Shown here piece after piece: positions 8,316 to 16,964 of a stretch of DNA of 64,000 nt (positions are counted from its first letter, which is position 1; each line of letters starts with the position of its first letter). The translations under genes and the position numbers were made by a program. The stretch is taken from contig JASHOH010000136.1 in NCBI GenBank assembly GCA_030041215.1, forward strand, positions 186,001 to 250,000. Direction: 5' to 3'. This DNA is from Candidatus Sulfotelmatobacter sp. (GTDB lineage: Bacteria; Acidobacteriota; Terriglobia; Terriglobales; Acidobacteriaceae). The notes beneath the pieces were generated by a model, which saw only the letters and a list, made by a program, of their open reading frames with translations, had not been told where the DNA came from and did not search any database.

Positions 8316-9578
8316 TCAGGCTCCGCGGTGGGAACAACGGACAATTTCAAGGACCTCGGCGGCCGTCAACACACGCGGAGATTTCTTGGCCTCATCCATG
8401 ATCTGCTTTGTCAGTTCCGGAGTGGCAGGCACGCCGTGGGAAGCAAGATAATGCTGCACGTTCGAGTTTCCCGACATCGGACCAATCTCAATCTCCTGTT
8501 TGCGGCCGATCCAACCCGCCGGAACGCCCGAATAGACACGGTCGGCCAGCCATGTGTGCCCCTTCTTTTGAGCCTTGACTACGGCCGCAGCGTGGACTCC
8601 GGTCGCGGTCCGGAACGCGTCGGTACCGACGATCGGAGTATTGACTGCGATGGGGACGCGCGTCACCTGCGAAACAAGCTGAACATACTCGGGAAGGCAA
8701 GTCAGATCATCGTTGCGTATGCCCAGGAGCTTCAGATTCACGAGCAGTTGTTCGATGGGCGTGTTGCCAACTCGTTCGCCGATTCCCAATGCAGTTCCAT
8801 GCACCCGGCTGGCGCCTGCTTCGATGGCGGCCAGCGTGTTTGACAAATCGAGGCCGCGATCGCGGTGTCCGTGCCAATCGATGCCGATGTCCGGAGATCC
8901 AATCGTCTTCAGCAGACCTTTCACCCAGCTCACCAGGTTGTAAACGGCATCTGGTGTCGCGGCGCCGCACGTATCGCAGAGGCAAAGGCATTTGGCGCCG
9001 CACTCGACCGCAGCAGTCAGCAGGATGCGGAGATGCTCGGGGGAAGAACGGACCGTGTCCTCGGTGACATACATGACCTCCAGACCCTCGCGCACGGCAA
9101 AGGCAATGGCTTCGCGGGAGTGGCGCAGGATATCGTCTAGCTCCCACTCCTCCGCATATTGGCGAATCGGGCTGGAGCCGATGAAGAGGCAGGCTTCGAT
9201 GGGAACGCCGGTGAGCTGCGTAGCTTCCGCGATCGGCCGGATGTCTACCATGAGTGTGCGGGCTGCGCAATTGGCGCGAATGCGCATGCGCTGCGCCGCA
9301 ATTTCCCGGCAGAGGCGTAGCACGGCCTCCTGCTGGCGTGCCCCAGCGCCGGGTAGCCCCACGTCGGCAGTCTCAATCCCGAGACTTTCCATGAGGTGAA
9401 GAATTTGCAGCTTGGCTTCGACAGGAGGATCAGTCACGGAGGGGCTTTGCAGGCCGTCGCGGAGCGTTTCGTCGTCAATCATGACGTGCCCGGGCCACTG
9501 CGGACGGCGCGGACCCTGTTCGGCCCAGTCGTAGATGAGCTGCTTCTCTTCCGGTGTGCTCATGCGCGGTGTGCTCAT
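8316..9578 (-). CDS. DRE-TIM metallolyase, 2-isopropylmalate/homocitrate synthase-like
   Basis: 420 residues of the HMGL-like TIM barrel. The strand-1 motif is IDDETLRDGLQSP (residues about 35-47), which carries the metal Asp and catalytic Arg. The second metal site is DWHGHRDRGL (His-x-His), followed by VHGTALGIGERVGNTPIEQL. These enzymes condense acetyl-CoA with a 2-oxoacid or cleave the reverse product. There is no LeuA-type regulatory C-domain; after the barrel come only about 110 residues. The ATG at 9578 follows GGAGGCGGC. It is the last gene of the benzoyl-CoA operon, 15 bases behind the TPR gene, so a role in processing pimeloyl-type or other products, rather than leucine synthesis, is possible. 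The substrate is unknown. Confidence 0.75.
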   Translation of the reverse strand: MSTPRMSTPEEKQLIYDWAEQGPRRPQWPGHVMIDDETLRDGLQSPSVTDPPVEAKLQILHLMESLGIETADVGLPGAGARQQEAVLRLCREIAAQRMRIRANCAARTLMVDIRPIAEATQLTGVPIEACLFIGSSPIRQYAEEWELDDILRHSREAIAFAVREGLEVMYVTEDTVRSSPEHLRILLTAAVECGAKCLCLCDTCGAATPDAVYNLVSWVKGLLKTIGSPDIGIDWHGHRDRGLDLSNTLAAIEAGASRVHGTALGIGERVGNTPIEQLLVNLKLLGIRNDDLTCLPEYVQLVSQVTRVPIAVNTPIVGTDAFRTATGVHAAAVVKAQKKGHTWLADRVYSGVPAGWIGRKQEIEIGPMSGNSNVQHYLASHGVPATPELTKQIMDEAKKSPRVLTAAEVLEIVRCSHRGA

Positions 9579-9593
9579 GCCGCCTCCGTTGCC

Positions 9594-10322
9594 TTATTTC
9601 GCACCCACGGGCGACGTCGCGAAGCCGCGAGCGCGGCGCCGCAGGTCTGCGGCAGCGGCATGGTCGCCCTGAGCGTCGCGAACCAGGGCGAGATGGTAAA
9701 GGCTGCTGACATCGCCGCTGGATTCTTCCAAGCTGCGCTCGAATTCGCGCGCTGCCTGTTCATACTCGCCGAGCCGTTCGTGAATGATCCCGAGATGATA
9801 GTGCGCCATGAGGTACTCGGGAGTAAGTGAAAGCGACAGCTCAAAATGCTCGCGGGCCTCATCAAGCTGGCCGCTGTGAAACAACGCCAAGCCGAGGCGG
9901 TAATGAGCTGCGTTGTAGTTGGGGTCGATTTCCAGGCAATGCCGGAAGGCCTGCGCGGCTTGCGGCATGTCGCCACGGTGATAGTAAGCGACACCGAGAT
10001 CGTAGTGCCCTAGCAGGAAGCGGGGCGCAGCCGCAACCGCTTTGCGGTAAAACGCGGCGGCCTGATCCAGCAAGCCTTCGTGGAAGTAAAGCGTGCCGAG
10101 TAAATGATTGGCGAGCACGTTGTCAGGCTCCGCCGCGAGCAAACGTTCGAGCTCGTGGCGGGACTCCTGGCTACGGCCCTCGCGTTCGTGGACGAGAGCC
10201 AGCAATAAGCGCTGATCGATGGCGGCATCGCGCAGAAACAATCCACACTCCGCGCAAAACTTGTCCTGTTCGGCGGCGACGCGCCCGCATCTTGTGCAAC
10301 GAAGAAAATTGGAATTCGTCAT
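9594..10322 (-). CDS. Zinc-ribbon plus TPR repeat protein
   Basis: 242 residues. The N-terminus has two CxxC pairs (CTRCG and CAECG, residues 9-27) forming a zinc-ribbon. The rest is about six tetratricopeptide repeats, for example NVLANHLLGTLYFHEGLLDQ, GHYDLGVAYYHRGDMPQAA and AAHYRLGLALFHSGQLDEA. There is no signal peptide, so it is cytoplasmic. Proteins of this kind act as scaffolds; no enzymatic motif is seen. A GGAGGTACT precedes the ATG. It sits inside the benzoyl-CoA operon between the SDR and the DRE-TIM enzyme, where such a gene is unexpected. It may assist assembly of the pathway enzymes (inference). Confidence 0.8.
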   Translation of the reverse strand: MTNSNFLRCTRCGRVAAEQDKFCAECGLFLRDAAIDQRLLLALVHEREGRSQESRHELERLLAAEPDNVLANHLLGTLYFHEGLLDQAAAFYRKAVAAAPRFLLGHYDLGVAYYHRGDMPQAAQAFRHCLEIDPNYNAAHYRLGLALFHSGQLDEAREHFELSLSLTPEYLMAHYHLGIIHERLGEYEQAAREFERSLEESSGDVSSLYHLALVRDAQGDHAAAADLRRRARGFATSPVGAK

Positions 10323-10339
10323 AGTACCTCCTCAAAAAA

Positions 10340-11068
10340 CTACGTGGAGCCAACGAACTGACCGCCATCGATTCGCAGAACTTGACCGGTGATTCGCCGG
10401 CCACCGGAGCCGCAGAGAAATGTGACAGCACGACCGATATCCTCGGTTTCTACGAAACTGCCGACCAGAGTTTCTGCCAGGGCCGCATCGCGAACCGGCT
10501 GGGGAAACGACTCGGTCAAGGGTGTGCGCACCCATCCCGGTTCGATCACATTGATCAAAACACCGAAGCGGCCGGCTTCGCGCGCGACACTCTTGGCGAG
10601 ACCGAGAAGTCCGGCCTTGCTGGCGGAGTATGCGGCGGTACCGAACTTGCCGCGAGAGCCGTTGATCGATCCGATCAACACGATCCGGCCGCCGCCGCGC
10701 TCGCGCATCAGCGGCAACGCATGGCGAATCATGAGGAATGCGCCGCGAAGATTCACGCTTTGAATCAGATCCCAATCCTCAACGGACAACTTCCAGACGA
10801 CAGCGTCGCGCGTGACGCCGGCGGCATGAATCGCTATATCGATGCCGCCGTGTCTGTTGGCGACTTCGCTCACGGCATTCGCGACTGAAGCGTCGTTCCT
10901 CACATCACACGCAATCCAAGAAAAATCGGCGCATTTGGGAGGGGCCAAATCCAACGAAATTGCCTGCGCGCCAGCGGCGCGCAGCGAGCACGTGATCGCC
11001 TGACCAATGGCTCCGGAACCACCCGTTATCACCGCAATCTTACCGCCGATCTCGAAATTCTCGGCCAT
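10340..11068 (-). CDS. SDR-family oxidoreductase (3-hydroxyacyl-CoA dehydrogenase candidate)
   Basis: 242 residues of classical short-chain dehydrogenase. The cofactor motif is VITGGSGAIGQAI near residue 15, NAVSEVANRHGGIDIAIHAAG covers the central strand, and the active site has Ser in IVLIGSINGS and AAYSASKAGLLGLAKS (Tyr-x3-Lys). The start at 11068 (MAENFEIGGK) lies 4 bases after the hydratase stop; the frame is open further upstream but overlaps that gene. Directly behind dch, oah and had, it could oxidise the 3-hydroxypimeloyl-CoA formed by Oah, or act as a FabG-like enzyme. The specific substrate is inference. Confidence 0.8.
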   Translation of the reverse strand: MAENFEIGGKIAVITGGSGAIGQAITCSLRAAGAQAISLDLAPPKCADFSWIACDVRNDASVANAVSEVANRHGGIDIAIHAAGVTRDAVVWKLSVEDWDLIQSVNLRGAFLMIRHALPLMRERGGGRIVLIGSINGSRGKFGTAAYSASKAGLLGLAKSVAREAGRFGVLINVIEPGWVRTPLTESFPQPVRDAALAETLVGSFVETEDIGRAVTFLCGSGGRRITGQVLRIDGGQFVGST

Positions 11069-11072
11069 ATCT

Positions 11073-11855
11073 CTAACGTTGCGCCAGCGCAGGTTTGTTC
11101 CATTGCGGTGGGCGCTTTTCCAGAAACGCGCGGATGCCTTCCTCTGCATCGGGGCTAGCCACAAGCTCGCGCAAGTACAACGACTCTATTTCTGGCAGAT
11201 CCTGTTCGAGCACACGACGGAGCGGTAACCGAGCCGCCTGGCAGGCAAATTTGAGAGCAGAAGGCGAGCGCGGAAGAAAATCCGACTCCAGCCATTGATT
11301 AAGGCCGACATCAAGATCGTCTGCGATTCTTGCCGCGAGCCCACAACGAACGGCTTCCTCAGCGCTTATTGCGGCACCGGTCAGCAGCAGCCGTGCCGCT
11401 GGAGCCTGGCCGATGCGAACTGGTAACAAGACGGAAGCGGCGGGGGCAAACACACCTAATTTGATCTCGGGCGAAGCAAACTGTGCGGTCTTGTCGCAAA
11501 TGATCAGGTCGCATGCTAGAACCAGTTCGAATCCTCCACCAAGACACTGGCCACGAACCGCAGCGATCACGGGCGCAGGAGCTTTATTGAACCGTCTTAA
11601 TAAGGTATGCAGCGATTTCAACGTGCCGGCAATCTGATCGGGAAGATGTTCCTGAACGCTCGCGCCAAAGCTGAAATGAGGGCCATCAGCGGCGAGAACG
11701 ATTGAGTTGAGGGCGCGATTGGAACACTGCGAAACGGCTGCATCGAGTTCGCCGATCATGGTGCGATCGAGGATGTTCGCCTTCGGCGCTGCGAGCGTGA
11801 TGCGCGCCACGCGCTCTTCGTGAGTAAACTCGAGCCGGATCTTCGCAAAGTTCAT
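11073..11855 (-). CDS. dch: Cyclohexa-1,5-diene-1-carbonyl-CoA hydratase
   Basis: 260 residues of the crotonase fold. LAAPKANILDRTMIGEL at residues 21-37 is characteristic of the dienoyl-CoA hydratases of anaerobic benzoate degraders; the oxyanion-hole segment is HFSFGASVQEHLP and the helix segment is GQCLGGGFELVLACDL. It adds water to the cyclic diene made by benzoyl-CoA reductase, giving 6-hydroxycyclohex-1-ene-1-carbonyl-CoA. The start ATG overlaps the oah stop by four bases (ATGA). Position between oah and the SDR, with had and bcrDABC upstream, supports this over a general enoyl-CoA hydratase. Confidence 0.85.
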   Translation of the reverse strand: MNFAKIRLEFTHEERVARITLAAPKANILDRTMIGELDAAVSQCSNRALNSIVLAADGPHFSFGASVQEHLPDQIAGTLKSLHTLLRRFNKAPAPVIAAVRGQCLGGGFELVLACDLIICDKTAQFASPEIKLGVFAPAASVLLPVRIGQAPAARLLLTGAAISAEEAVRCGLAARIADDLDVGLNQWLESDFLPRSPSALKFACQAARLPLRRVLEQDLPEIESLYLRELVASPDAEEGIRAFLEKRPPQWNKPALAQR

Positions 11856-12958
11856 TTGACGGCTCCTGTAACGCTCTGAGCTGTCCAGGGCGCGATTTCT
11901 TCGATCAACTCTTCGCTCCAGCGGATCCCTTGGGCCAGGCGCTGGCGCAGCAGCACAAAGTCCACTTCACGATTTTTCTTATCACCATAATGGAAGGCGC
12001 GAAAGCCGGCATTGGCCTCCGTCATCATGTTGAGCGAGAGCCATGCGCGGCTGGTTTCGCGGTTGCGGTCCCAATGTTCGAGCTTGTGTTTGCGCAGACT
12101 TTCGATGGTTTTGATGAGGCAATCCGGCATGGTGTAGAGGAGCTTGGTGCACAACTGTTCGACTGCTTCGTCGAGAAGACTGAGGTCTGTGTGAGCTTTC
12201 GCCACCAGCGCTTGCGCCTGTTTCCTCGCTTCACCCGTTTTGAATTCACCGATCACCATGCGGCCGTATTCATCGAGCACGCGGTCAGTAACGACAAGCG
12301 GATTGGGGACAAAATCTCCATCTACTTTAGCGACGGGTACGATCTGCGTGAGCCCGCCCATCCAATAGAAACGATGCGCGCTCCATGGTTCACAAAGCGT
12401 GCCGCTCATCATGGCGCGCTCGATGCCGACGTAAAGCGGCAGGAAGTCGGTAGCGCCGCCATCGGGAGCCGAGCCATGCTTCGGCCCGGCCTGGCTGAAC
12501 ACCGCCATGTCGCTGGCAATCGAGAAGTCGCAAGCCATGCCGACCTCCTGTCCGCCCCCGACCCTCATGCCGTTGACGCGGCAGATCACCGGCTTGTCGC
12601 ATTGCAGGACGGCGGTGACCATGTCGTTGAAAAGCCGCATGTATTGCCGGTACTCAGCGGGAGCACCAGCGTAAACTTCGGCGTACTCGCGCGTGTTTCC
12701 ACCGGAACAAAAGGCGCGATCGCCGGCGCCGGTCAGCACAACTGCGACTGCGGCGCGATCGTTGGATGCTTCGCGCAGAGCCAGGATGATTTCCTTAATC
12801 ATCTCCGTCGTGTAGCTGTTAAGTTCGGATAGATTGTTGAGCGTGATCCAAACGTTGTGCAGGCCAGCGACGGGCAAGCCATCGCGGCTGCGAACCGGAC
12901 GCCGCTCGACCAGAATGTTCGCCCGCGGCGGCGCATCAACAAGATTGTGGTTTCTCAT
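11852..12958 (-). CDS. oah: 6-oxocyclohex-1-ene-1-carbonyl-CoA hydrolase
   Basis: 368 residues, clearly longer than ordinary crotonases and the usual size for Oah. Features include HNVWITLNNLSELNSYTTEM, the oxyanion segment AFCSGGNTREYAEVYAGAP, CRVNGMRVGGGQEVGMACDF, and the family segment SQAGPKHGSAPDGGATDFLP. The last 150 residues form an extension absent from short hydratases. It hydrates and hydrolytically opens the ring of 6-oxocyclohex-1-ene-1-carbonyl-CoA to 3-hydroxypimeloyl-CoA. An AGGAGAGACC precedes the start, which overlaps the had stop by four bases. With dch and had adjacent, the assignment is strong. Confidence 0.9.
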   Translation of the reverse strand: MRNHNLVDAPPRANILVERRPVRSRDGLPVAGLHNVWITLNNLSELNSYTTEMIKEIILALREASNDRAAVAVVLTGAGDRAFCSGGNTREYAEVYAGAPAEYRQYMRLFNDMVTAVLQCDKPVICRVNGMRVGGGQEVGMACDFSIASDMAVFSQAGPKHGSAPDGGATDFLPLYVGIERAMMSGTLCEPWSAHRFYWMGGLTQIVPVAKVDGDFVPNPLVVTDRVLDEYGRMVIGEFKTGEARKQAQALVAKAHTDLSLLDEAVEQLCTKLLYTMPDCLIKTIESLRKHKLEHWDRNRETSRAWLSLNMMTEANAGFRAFHYGDKKNREVDFVLLRQRLAQGIRWSEELIEEIAPWTAQSVTGAVK

Positions 12959-14040
12959 GGTCTCTCCTGGTGGTTTCGTGGTTTGAGAATCACGCGGCGG
13001 GCAATGGCATGGCGCGCGACCGCATCAAAAACCGCTGGAGCATCGTCCAGGGAATGCAGTTCCACGTAGGGCGCAATCGCCACTTTTCCCTGCAAGACCA
13101 AATCGAGTGCGGCCGTATACTGATCGGGCGGGCAGCCCCAATTGCCGCGGGCAGTGGCATCGAGCGCCATCAGATTCGAAAGACGCAACTCGACTTTCTT
13201 TGGCGTAAAGCCAACGACGGCGAGGTATGCGCCGAAGTCGAGCAAACCGAAGGCAGTTTGTTGTCCCGCCGTGGTTCCGCTAGTTTCGAAAATCTTCAAG
13301 CCTATGCCTCGGCGTCCGCTCTGCTTGGCGAAGTTGCGAACTGCGGCCTTGAGATCCTTCTCGTTGATGGCGGAAGAATTGAGGGTCAGGCCTGCACCGT
13401 GCTGACCAGCCAATTCGAGCTTGGCCTGATCTATGTCGATGGCCACCACGGCCGCGCCCAGTGCAGCAGCGATCTGAACTCCAAAACCACCGACCCCGCC
13501 GACACCCACAAAGACAGCTACATCGTCGGGGCCGATTCCGGCGCGTCGGATGGCCTCCCAAGGCGTAGTCACAGCATCGGCGATCACGGAGAGAAATTCT
13601 GTAGGCAAGCCGGCAGGCAGCGGTTCGGGGACTTGACACAAACCGCGCGCGGGAACGCGAACATGCGTGGCGAAGCCGCCATCGCCGTCGTTGCCTGGCA
13701 TGAATTGATTTCGGCAGATGGTGGGCCGTCCTGCCTGGCAAGCCGGACAGGCACCACACGGAATCACAGCGGGGACGATGACCGTGCGACCTAACCAGGC
13801 TGCAGCCTTGTCGCCAGCGGCGATTACCCGTCCGCTAATCTCGTGCCCCAGGACGAGCGGCAGGGCTTTTCGCGTAGCAACGCCATCCGTGGCAAAACCG
13901 ATGTCAGTATGGCACACGCCGCAGCCGGCAACTTCGACAATAACTTCTTCAGGGCCCGGTTCGAGCACTCGCAGCTCAAAACGCTCAAGCGGCCGGCCCA
14001 CCGCGCACAGATGATAGCCGTAGGCTCCGTCAATTCGCAT
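12955..14040 (-). CDS. had: 6-hydroxycyclohex-1-ene-1-carbonyl-CoA dehydrogenase
   Basis: 361-residue zinc-type medium-chain dehydrogenase. The catalytic zinc site is GCGVCHTD plus LVLGHEISGRV, the structural zinc site is CGACPACQAGRPTIC, and the NAD-binding segment is VFVGVGGVGGFGVQIA. NQFMPGNDGDGGFATHVRVP is close to Had of anaerobic benzoate degraders. It oxidises the Dch product to 6-oxocyclohex-1-ene-1-carbonyl-CoA with NAD+. The gene overlaps bcrD by 11 bases upstream and oah by 4 bases downstream. A general alcohol dehydrogenase is the fallback call, but the operon argues against it. Confidence 0.88.
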   Translation of the reverse strand: MRIDGAYGYHLCAVGRPLERFELRVLEPGPEEVIVEVAGCGVCHTDIGFATDGVATRKALPLVLGHEISGRVIAAGDKAAAWLGRTVIVPAVIPCGACPACQAGRPTICRNQFMPGNDGDGGFATHVRVPARGLCQVPEPLPAGLPTEFLSVIADAVTTPWEAIRRAGIGPDDVAVFVGVGGVGGFGVQIAAALGAAVVAIDIDQAKLELAGQHGAGLTLNSSAINEKDLKAAVRNFAKQSGRRGIGLKIFETSGTTAGQQTAFGLLDFGAYLAVVGFTPKKVELRLSNLMALDATARGNWGCPPDQYTAALDLVLQGKVAIAPYVELHSLDDAPAVFDAVARHAIARRVILKPRNHQERP

Positions 14041-14860
14041 ATTCCCTCACAGCTTCTTGCGACGGAGACCGGCTCGCCAGGCGTTTCAGCCCAAGCAGCG
14101 CTGCGCCCAGAGCGCAAACGAAATCGCAATCCTGTGGAACGTTCACTCTCACCTTGAGGCGATCTTCCAAGGCTCTGGCAATGCCGGCCTGGCGCGCGAC
14201 TCCTCCGATCAGCGTGAGTTGATCTTTCATCCCAACCCGATTGAGCAAAGCTCCGGCGCGGTCGGCCAGGGATTCGTGAATGCCGCGCAGGATGTCTTGC
14301 ACCGTAATTCCCGCGCTGACGTGGTTGATGATTTCGCTCTCCGCCAGCACGGCACAGACACTGGAAATCGGCTGCGGATGAGTGGCCCGCAATGAAAGCT
14401 CACCCACATCTTCCAACGCTACTTCCAGATACTTCGCGGCGCGTTGGATGAACATGCCGGAGCCGGCAGCGCATTTGTCGTTGCTCTTGAATACCTTGAC
14501 GCGGCCGGTTTCGGTGATGCCGATGGCGCGGGTACACTGGCCGCCGATATCGAGAATCGCTGTGCTCTGCGGAACGGCGAAATGAGCACCGCGCGCCGCG
14601 GTCGTGATTTCTGTTACTTGAATGTCGCGGAAGCTGACGCTATAACGGCCGAAGCCGGTGGCGGCGATGTATTCGATCCGGCGCCGCTCAAGTCCTGCCT
14701 GTGCCAACGCCTCTTTCAGTGCGGCGTTGGCGGCTTCGTCCACTCTCACTCCGCTGCGCGTTCGGCCCTTGCCCAGAACGCGCGGCTGGCCGTTGTCATC
14801 GGAGAGCACAACTGCTTTAGTGAAGCTGGTTCCGCAATCAATGCCCGCCAGAAGTGGCAT
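14030..14860 (-). CDS. bcrD: Benzoyl-CoA reductase ATPase subunit, BcrD type
   Basis: 276 residues of the BadF/BadG/BcrA/BcrD ASKHA ATPase family. The phosphate loop is LAGIDCGTSFTKAVVLSDD, a second motif is ILDIGGQCTRAIGI, and the two cluster-ligand cysteines are in DKCAAGSGMFIQRAA and SVCAVLAESEIINHV. The nucleotide motif TLIGGVARQAGIARALE is near residue 230. With BcrA it forms the dimer that couples ATP hydrolysis to electron transfer onto the BC module. The start at 14860 follows GGAGGGGAGATC and lies within the last 23 bases of bcrA, so translation is coupled. D versus A is assigned by gene order and similarity pattern and could be swapped. Confidence 0.85.
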   Translation of the reverse strand: MPLLAGIDCGTSFTKAVVLSDDNGQPRVLGKGRTRSGVRVDEAANAALKEALAQAGLERRRIEYIAATGFGRYSVSFRDIQVTEITTAARGAHFAVPQSTAILDIGGQCTRAIGITETGRVKVFKSNDKCAAGSGMFIQRAAKYLEVALEDVGELSLRATHPQPISSVCAVLAESEIINHVSAGITVQDILRGIHESLADRAGALLNRVGMKDQLTLIGGVARQAGIARALEDRLKVRVNVPQDCDFVCALGAALLGLKRLASRSPSQEAVREYAN

Positions 14861-15677
14861 GATCTCCCCTCCAGATGCCGAATTCGAAGCTCTGGCCAAG
14901 TTTCTCCAGAGCAAACAATGCGGCGCCTACAGCGCCGATGAATTGAGCGTCGGGGCTGACAAGCATTTTGCGCCCGATGACTTCTTCAAGAGCGTGCACC
15001 ATGCCGACGTTTCGCGCGACGCCGCCCGTCATGGTGATTTCCGGCTCGATGTTGAGGCGGCGCGCCAGCGAGAGAGTGCGCTTGGCAATGGCAGTGTGCA
15101 CACCCCCGAGAATGTCTTCCCCGCTCTTGCCCTGAGCGAGGTAGGAAAGAATGTCCGACTCGACGAAGACCGTGCAGACCGTCGCGATTTTCACGGGATG
15201 TTTTGCCTGCAATGACAGCGGTCCAATCTCATCGAGGCTGATGCCCATGACCTCGGCGGCATTCGCGAGAAAGCGTCCCGTGCCGGCGGCGCACTTGTCG
15301 TTCATGACGAAATCAAGCACTTCGCCATCGGCGCCGATGCTGATGGCCTTGGAATCCTGCCCACCCATATCGATAACCGTCCGCGTTCCGGGACAGAGAA
15401 AGCTGGCGCCCTTGGCGTGGCAGGTAATCTCGGTCATCTGCGTGTTGCCGAAGGCGATCTTGTAGCGGCCATAGCCCGTGCCAACAACGAAACCGACATC
15501 GCCGCTGTGCAAGTCGGCCTGCTGGCAGCAAGTGTCGAAGGCGCGTTCGGCGGCGCGCTGCACGTTCGCGCCGGTATCCATCAGAGCTCGCGCCACTATG
15601 TTCAAGCCGCCGTTGTCCGACATGATGACCGCTTTAGTCTGGGTGGAACCGACGTCGACTCCGGCTGCGATTCGCAT
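14838..15677 (-). CDS. bcrA: Benzoyl-CoA reductase ATPase subunit, BcrA type
   Basis: 279 residues with the same ASKHA ATPase plan as its neighbour: AAGVDVGSTQTKAVIMSD, TVIDMGGQDSKAISIG, the cluster cysteine in DKCAAGTGRFLANAA, the second in ATVCTVFVESDILSYLAQG, and ITMTGGVARNVGMVHALE. It pairs with BcrD around a shared [4Fe-4S] cluster and drives low-potential electrons into the BcrBC module at the cost of ATP. AAAGGAGAAC precedes the ATG. Alone it could be an activator of a 2-hydroxyacyl-CoA dehydratase, but the presence of two ATPase genes plus BcrB, BcrC, had, oah and dch makes benzoyl-CoA reductase the better reading. Confidence 0.87.
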   Translation of the reverse strand: MRIAAGVDVGSTQTKAVIMSDNGGLNIVARALMDTGANVQRAAERAFDTCCQQADLHSGDVGFVVGTGYGRYKIAFGNTQMTEITCHAKGASFLCPGTRTVIDMGGQDSKAISIGADGEVLDFVMNDKCAAGTGRFLANAAEVMGISLDEIGPLSLQAKHPVKIATVCTVFVESDILSYLAQGKSGEDILGGVHTAIAKRTLSLARRLNIEPEITMTGGVARNVGMVHALEEVIGRKMLVSPDAQFIGAVGAALFALEKLGQSFEFGIWRGDHATSGGH

Positions 15678-15689
15678 GTTCTCCTTTCG

Positions 15690-16955
15690 TTACGCCCGGA
15701 CGGGAGCAGTCGCCTTGGCGTGCTCCAGTGCCTCGAAGAATGCATCAATCCTGTTCTTGGTTTGCGCCTCGGCGAAATAGCGCGGATCTTCCAAATCGGA
15801 CTCGATATATAAAGTCGGCACGCCGAGTTGCTTGGTGAAGTAATCGCGCATGTCGCCCTGGCCGGCGGAAAACAGCCGGCAACTCTTTACAAAGTGAATG
15901 ATCACGCCATCGGCGTTCCAATCTTCGACGTAGCGGCGAATCTGCTCGTAGCGCTGCAGAAAATTCCGGTTGGTCACGTTTTGCGCGATCATGTGCATGG
16001 CCACGGATTCGAACGGCTTGTCGGGATCGTGGCGAAAGCCGAATTCCCAGAGTCCGCCCACAGTCGAATAAGTCGAGGCCACGGCGCATGCCTGCCATTT
16101 GGCGAACATGTCGCGGAAGGTGCGGAAGTACGGATACGGTGGCGGGCCTTCCATCACCAGACGAAAGTGTTCCTGTTCGTACACGCCTTTGCCGGCATCC
16201 GATTTGGCCTGCAACTCGGCTAGCGCAGCCTCAAAGAATTCCACGCCCTCAGGCCGGGCACGGTAGACATAAAGAGGTCCCATCAGAGTGATGGCGTCGA
16301 AATAGGCATCGAAGGGCGAGGGCGATCGCCGCGCCAGATGCTTGATCTGCGACCAAAGCTCTTCCGAGCGGCTGGAACATTCCACGGCCTGCCGAAACCG
16401 ATCGTGATCGAACTTGCGGCCAGTGAGCTGCTCCAGTTTCTTAACTGTCTCTTGCAACTGTTTGACGACGTATTCGACATCCGATCGCGACGGTGTATCA
16501 GCGCGCATAAAAGGCACGTCGATTACGTACAACGGCGCTTTCTGTAGTTTGGCAGTGTGCTCGAACCACTTCAGGTAGGTGTTGCAGCCAACAAAGTTGC
16601 AGAGGATGAGCGTAGGCGTGGGTAGTTTCCCGCCGGTCGGTGTGATGCCTTTCAGAATGCAGCCGATATCGGCTTTTACATATGCGCAGTTGTCCGCGGC
16701 ATAACCCAGATCTTCCGCCGCCAAGATTGGATCGAGGGACTGGTGACGAATGGCAAGCTGTAGAGCGTTGACCTCCGGATAGATGGGCACGGCGCCGAAG
16801 CCCTCCAGCAGTTCAACGCAGTTGCCGGAGATCATCATGGAAACCGTCGGCGGATCGCCAGTATTGGCTGCGCGATCAAGTTGGTCGTACCAGGCGAGCA
16901 TCAGATTCTTTTGCTGCTGGTGAATCGAACCGCGATATTCCTTCTTGTCGCTCAT
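15690..16955 (-). CDS. bcrB: Benzoyl-CoA reductase subunit B
   Basis: 421 residues, near the usual BcrB/BadE length. It belongs to the FldB/FldC/HgdB dehydratase family. Cysteines likely to bind the active-site cluster are in ILCNFVGCNTYLKWFEH (residues about 120-136) and FVKSCRLFSAGQGDMRDYF (about 355-373). The N-terminal SMMISGNCVELLEGFGAVPIYPE is also typical of BcrB. With BcrC it binds benzoyl-CoA and performs the two-electron dearomatisation to cyclohexa-1,5-diene-1-carbonyl-CoA. The start follows TGAGGAATCAGA, and the gene lies 9 bases behind bcrC and 12 before bcrA. Confidence 0.9.
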   Translation of the reverse strand: MSDKKEYRGSIHQQQKNLMLAWYDQLDRAANTGDPPTVSMMISGNCVELLEGFGAVPIYPEVNALQLAIRHQSLDPILAAEDLGYAADNCAYVKADIGCILKGITPTGGKLPTPTLILCNFVGCNTYLKWFEHTAKLQKAPLYVIDVPFMRADTPSRSDVEYVVKQLQETVKKLEQLTGRKFDHDRFRQAVECSSRSEELWSQIKHLARRSPSPFDAYFDAITLMGPLYVYRARPEGVEFFEAALAELQAKSDAGKGVYEQEHFRLVMEGPPPYPYFRTFRDMFAKWQACAVASTYSTVGGLWEFGFRHDPDKPFESVAMHMIAQNVTNRNFLQRYEQIRRYVEDWNADGVIIHFVKSCRLFSAGQGDMRDYFTKQLGVPTLYIESDLEDPRYFAEAQTKNRIDAFFEALEHAKATAPVRA

Positions 16956-16964
16956 TCTGATTCC

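Noticed and set aside
12970-13794. Plus-strand open frame of 274 codons over had
   Set aside because: Antisense shadow of the zinc dehydrogenase gene; the minus frame has the zinc motifs and overlaps its neighbours by four bases.
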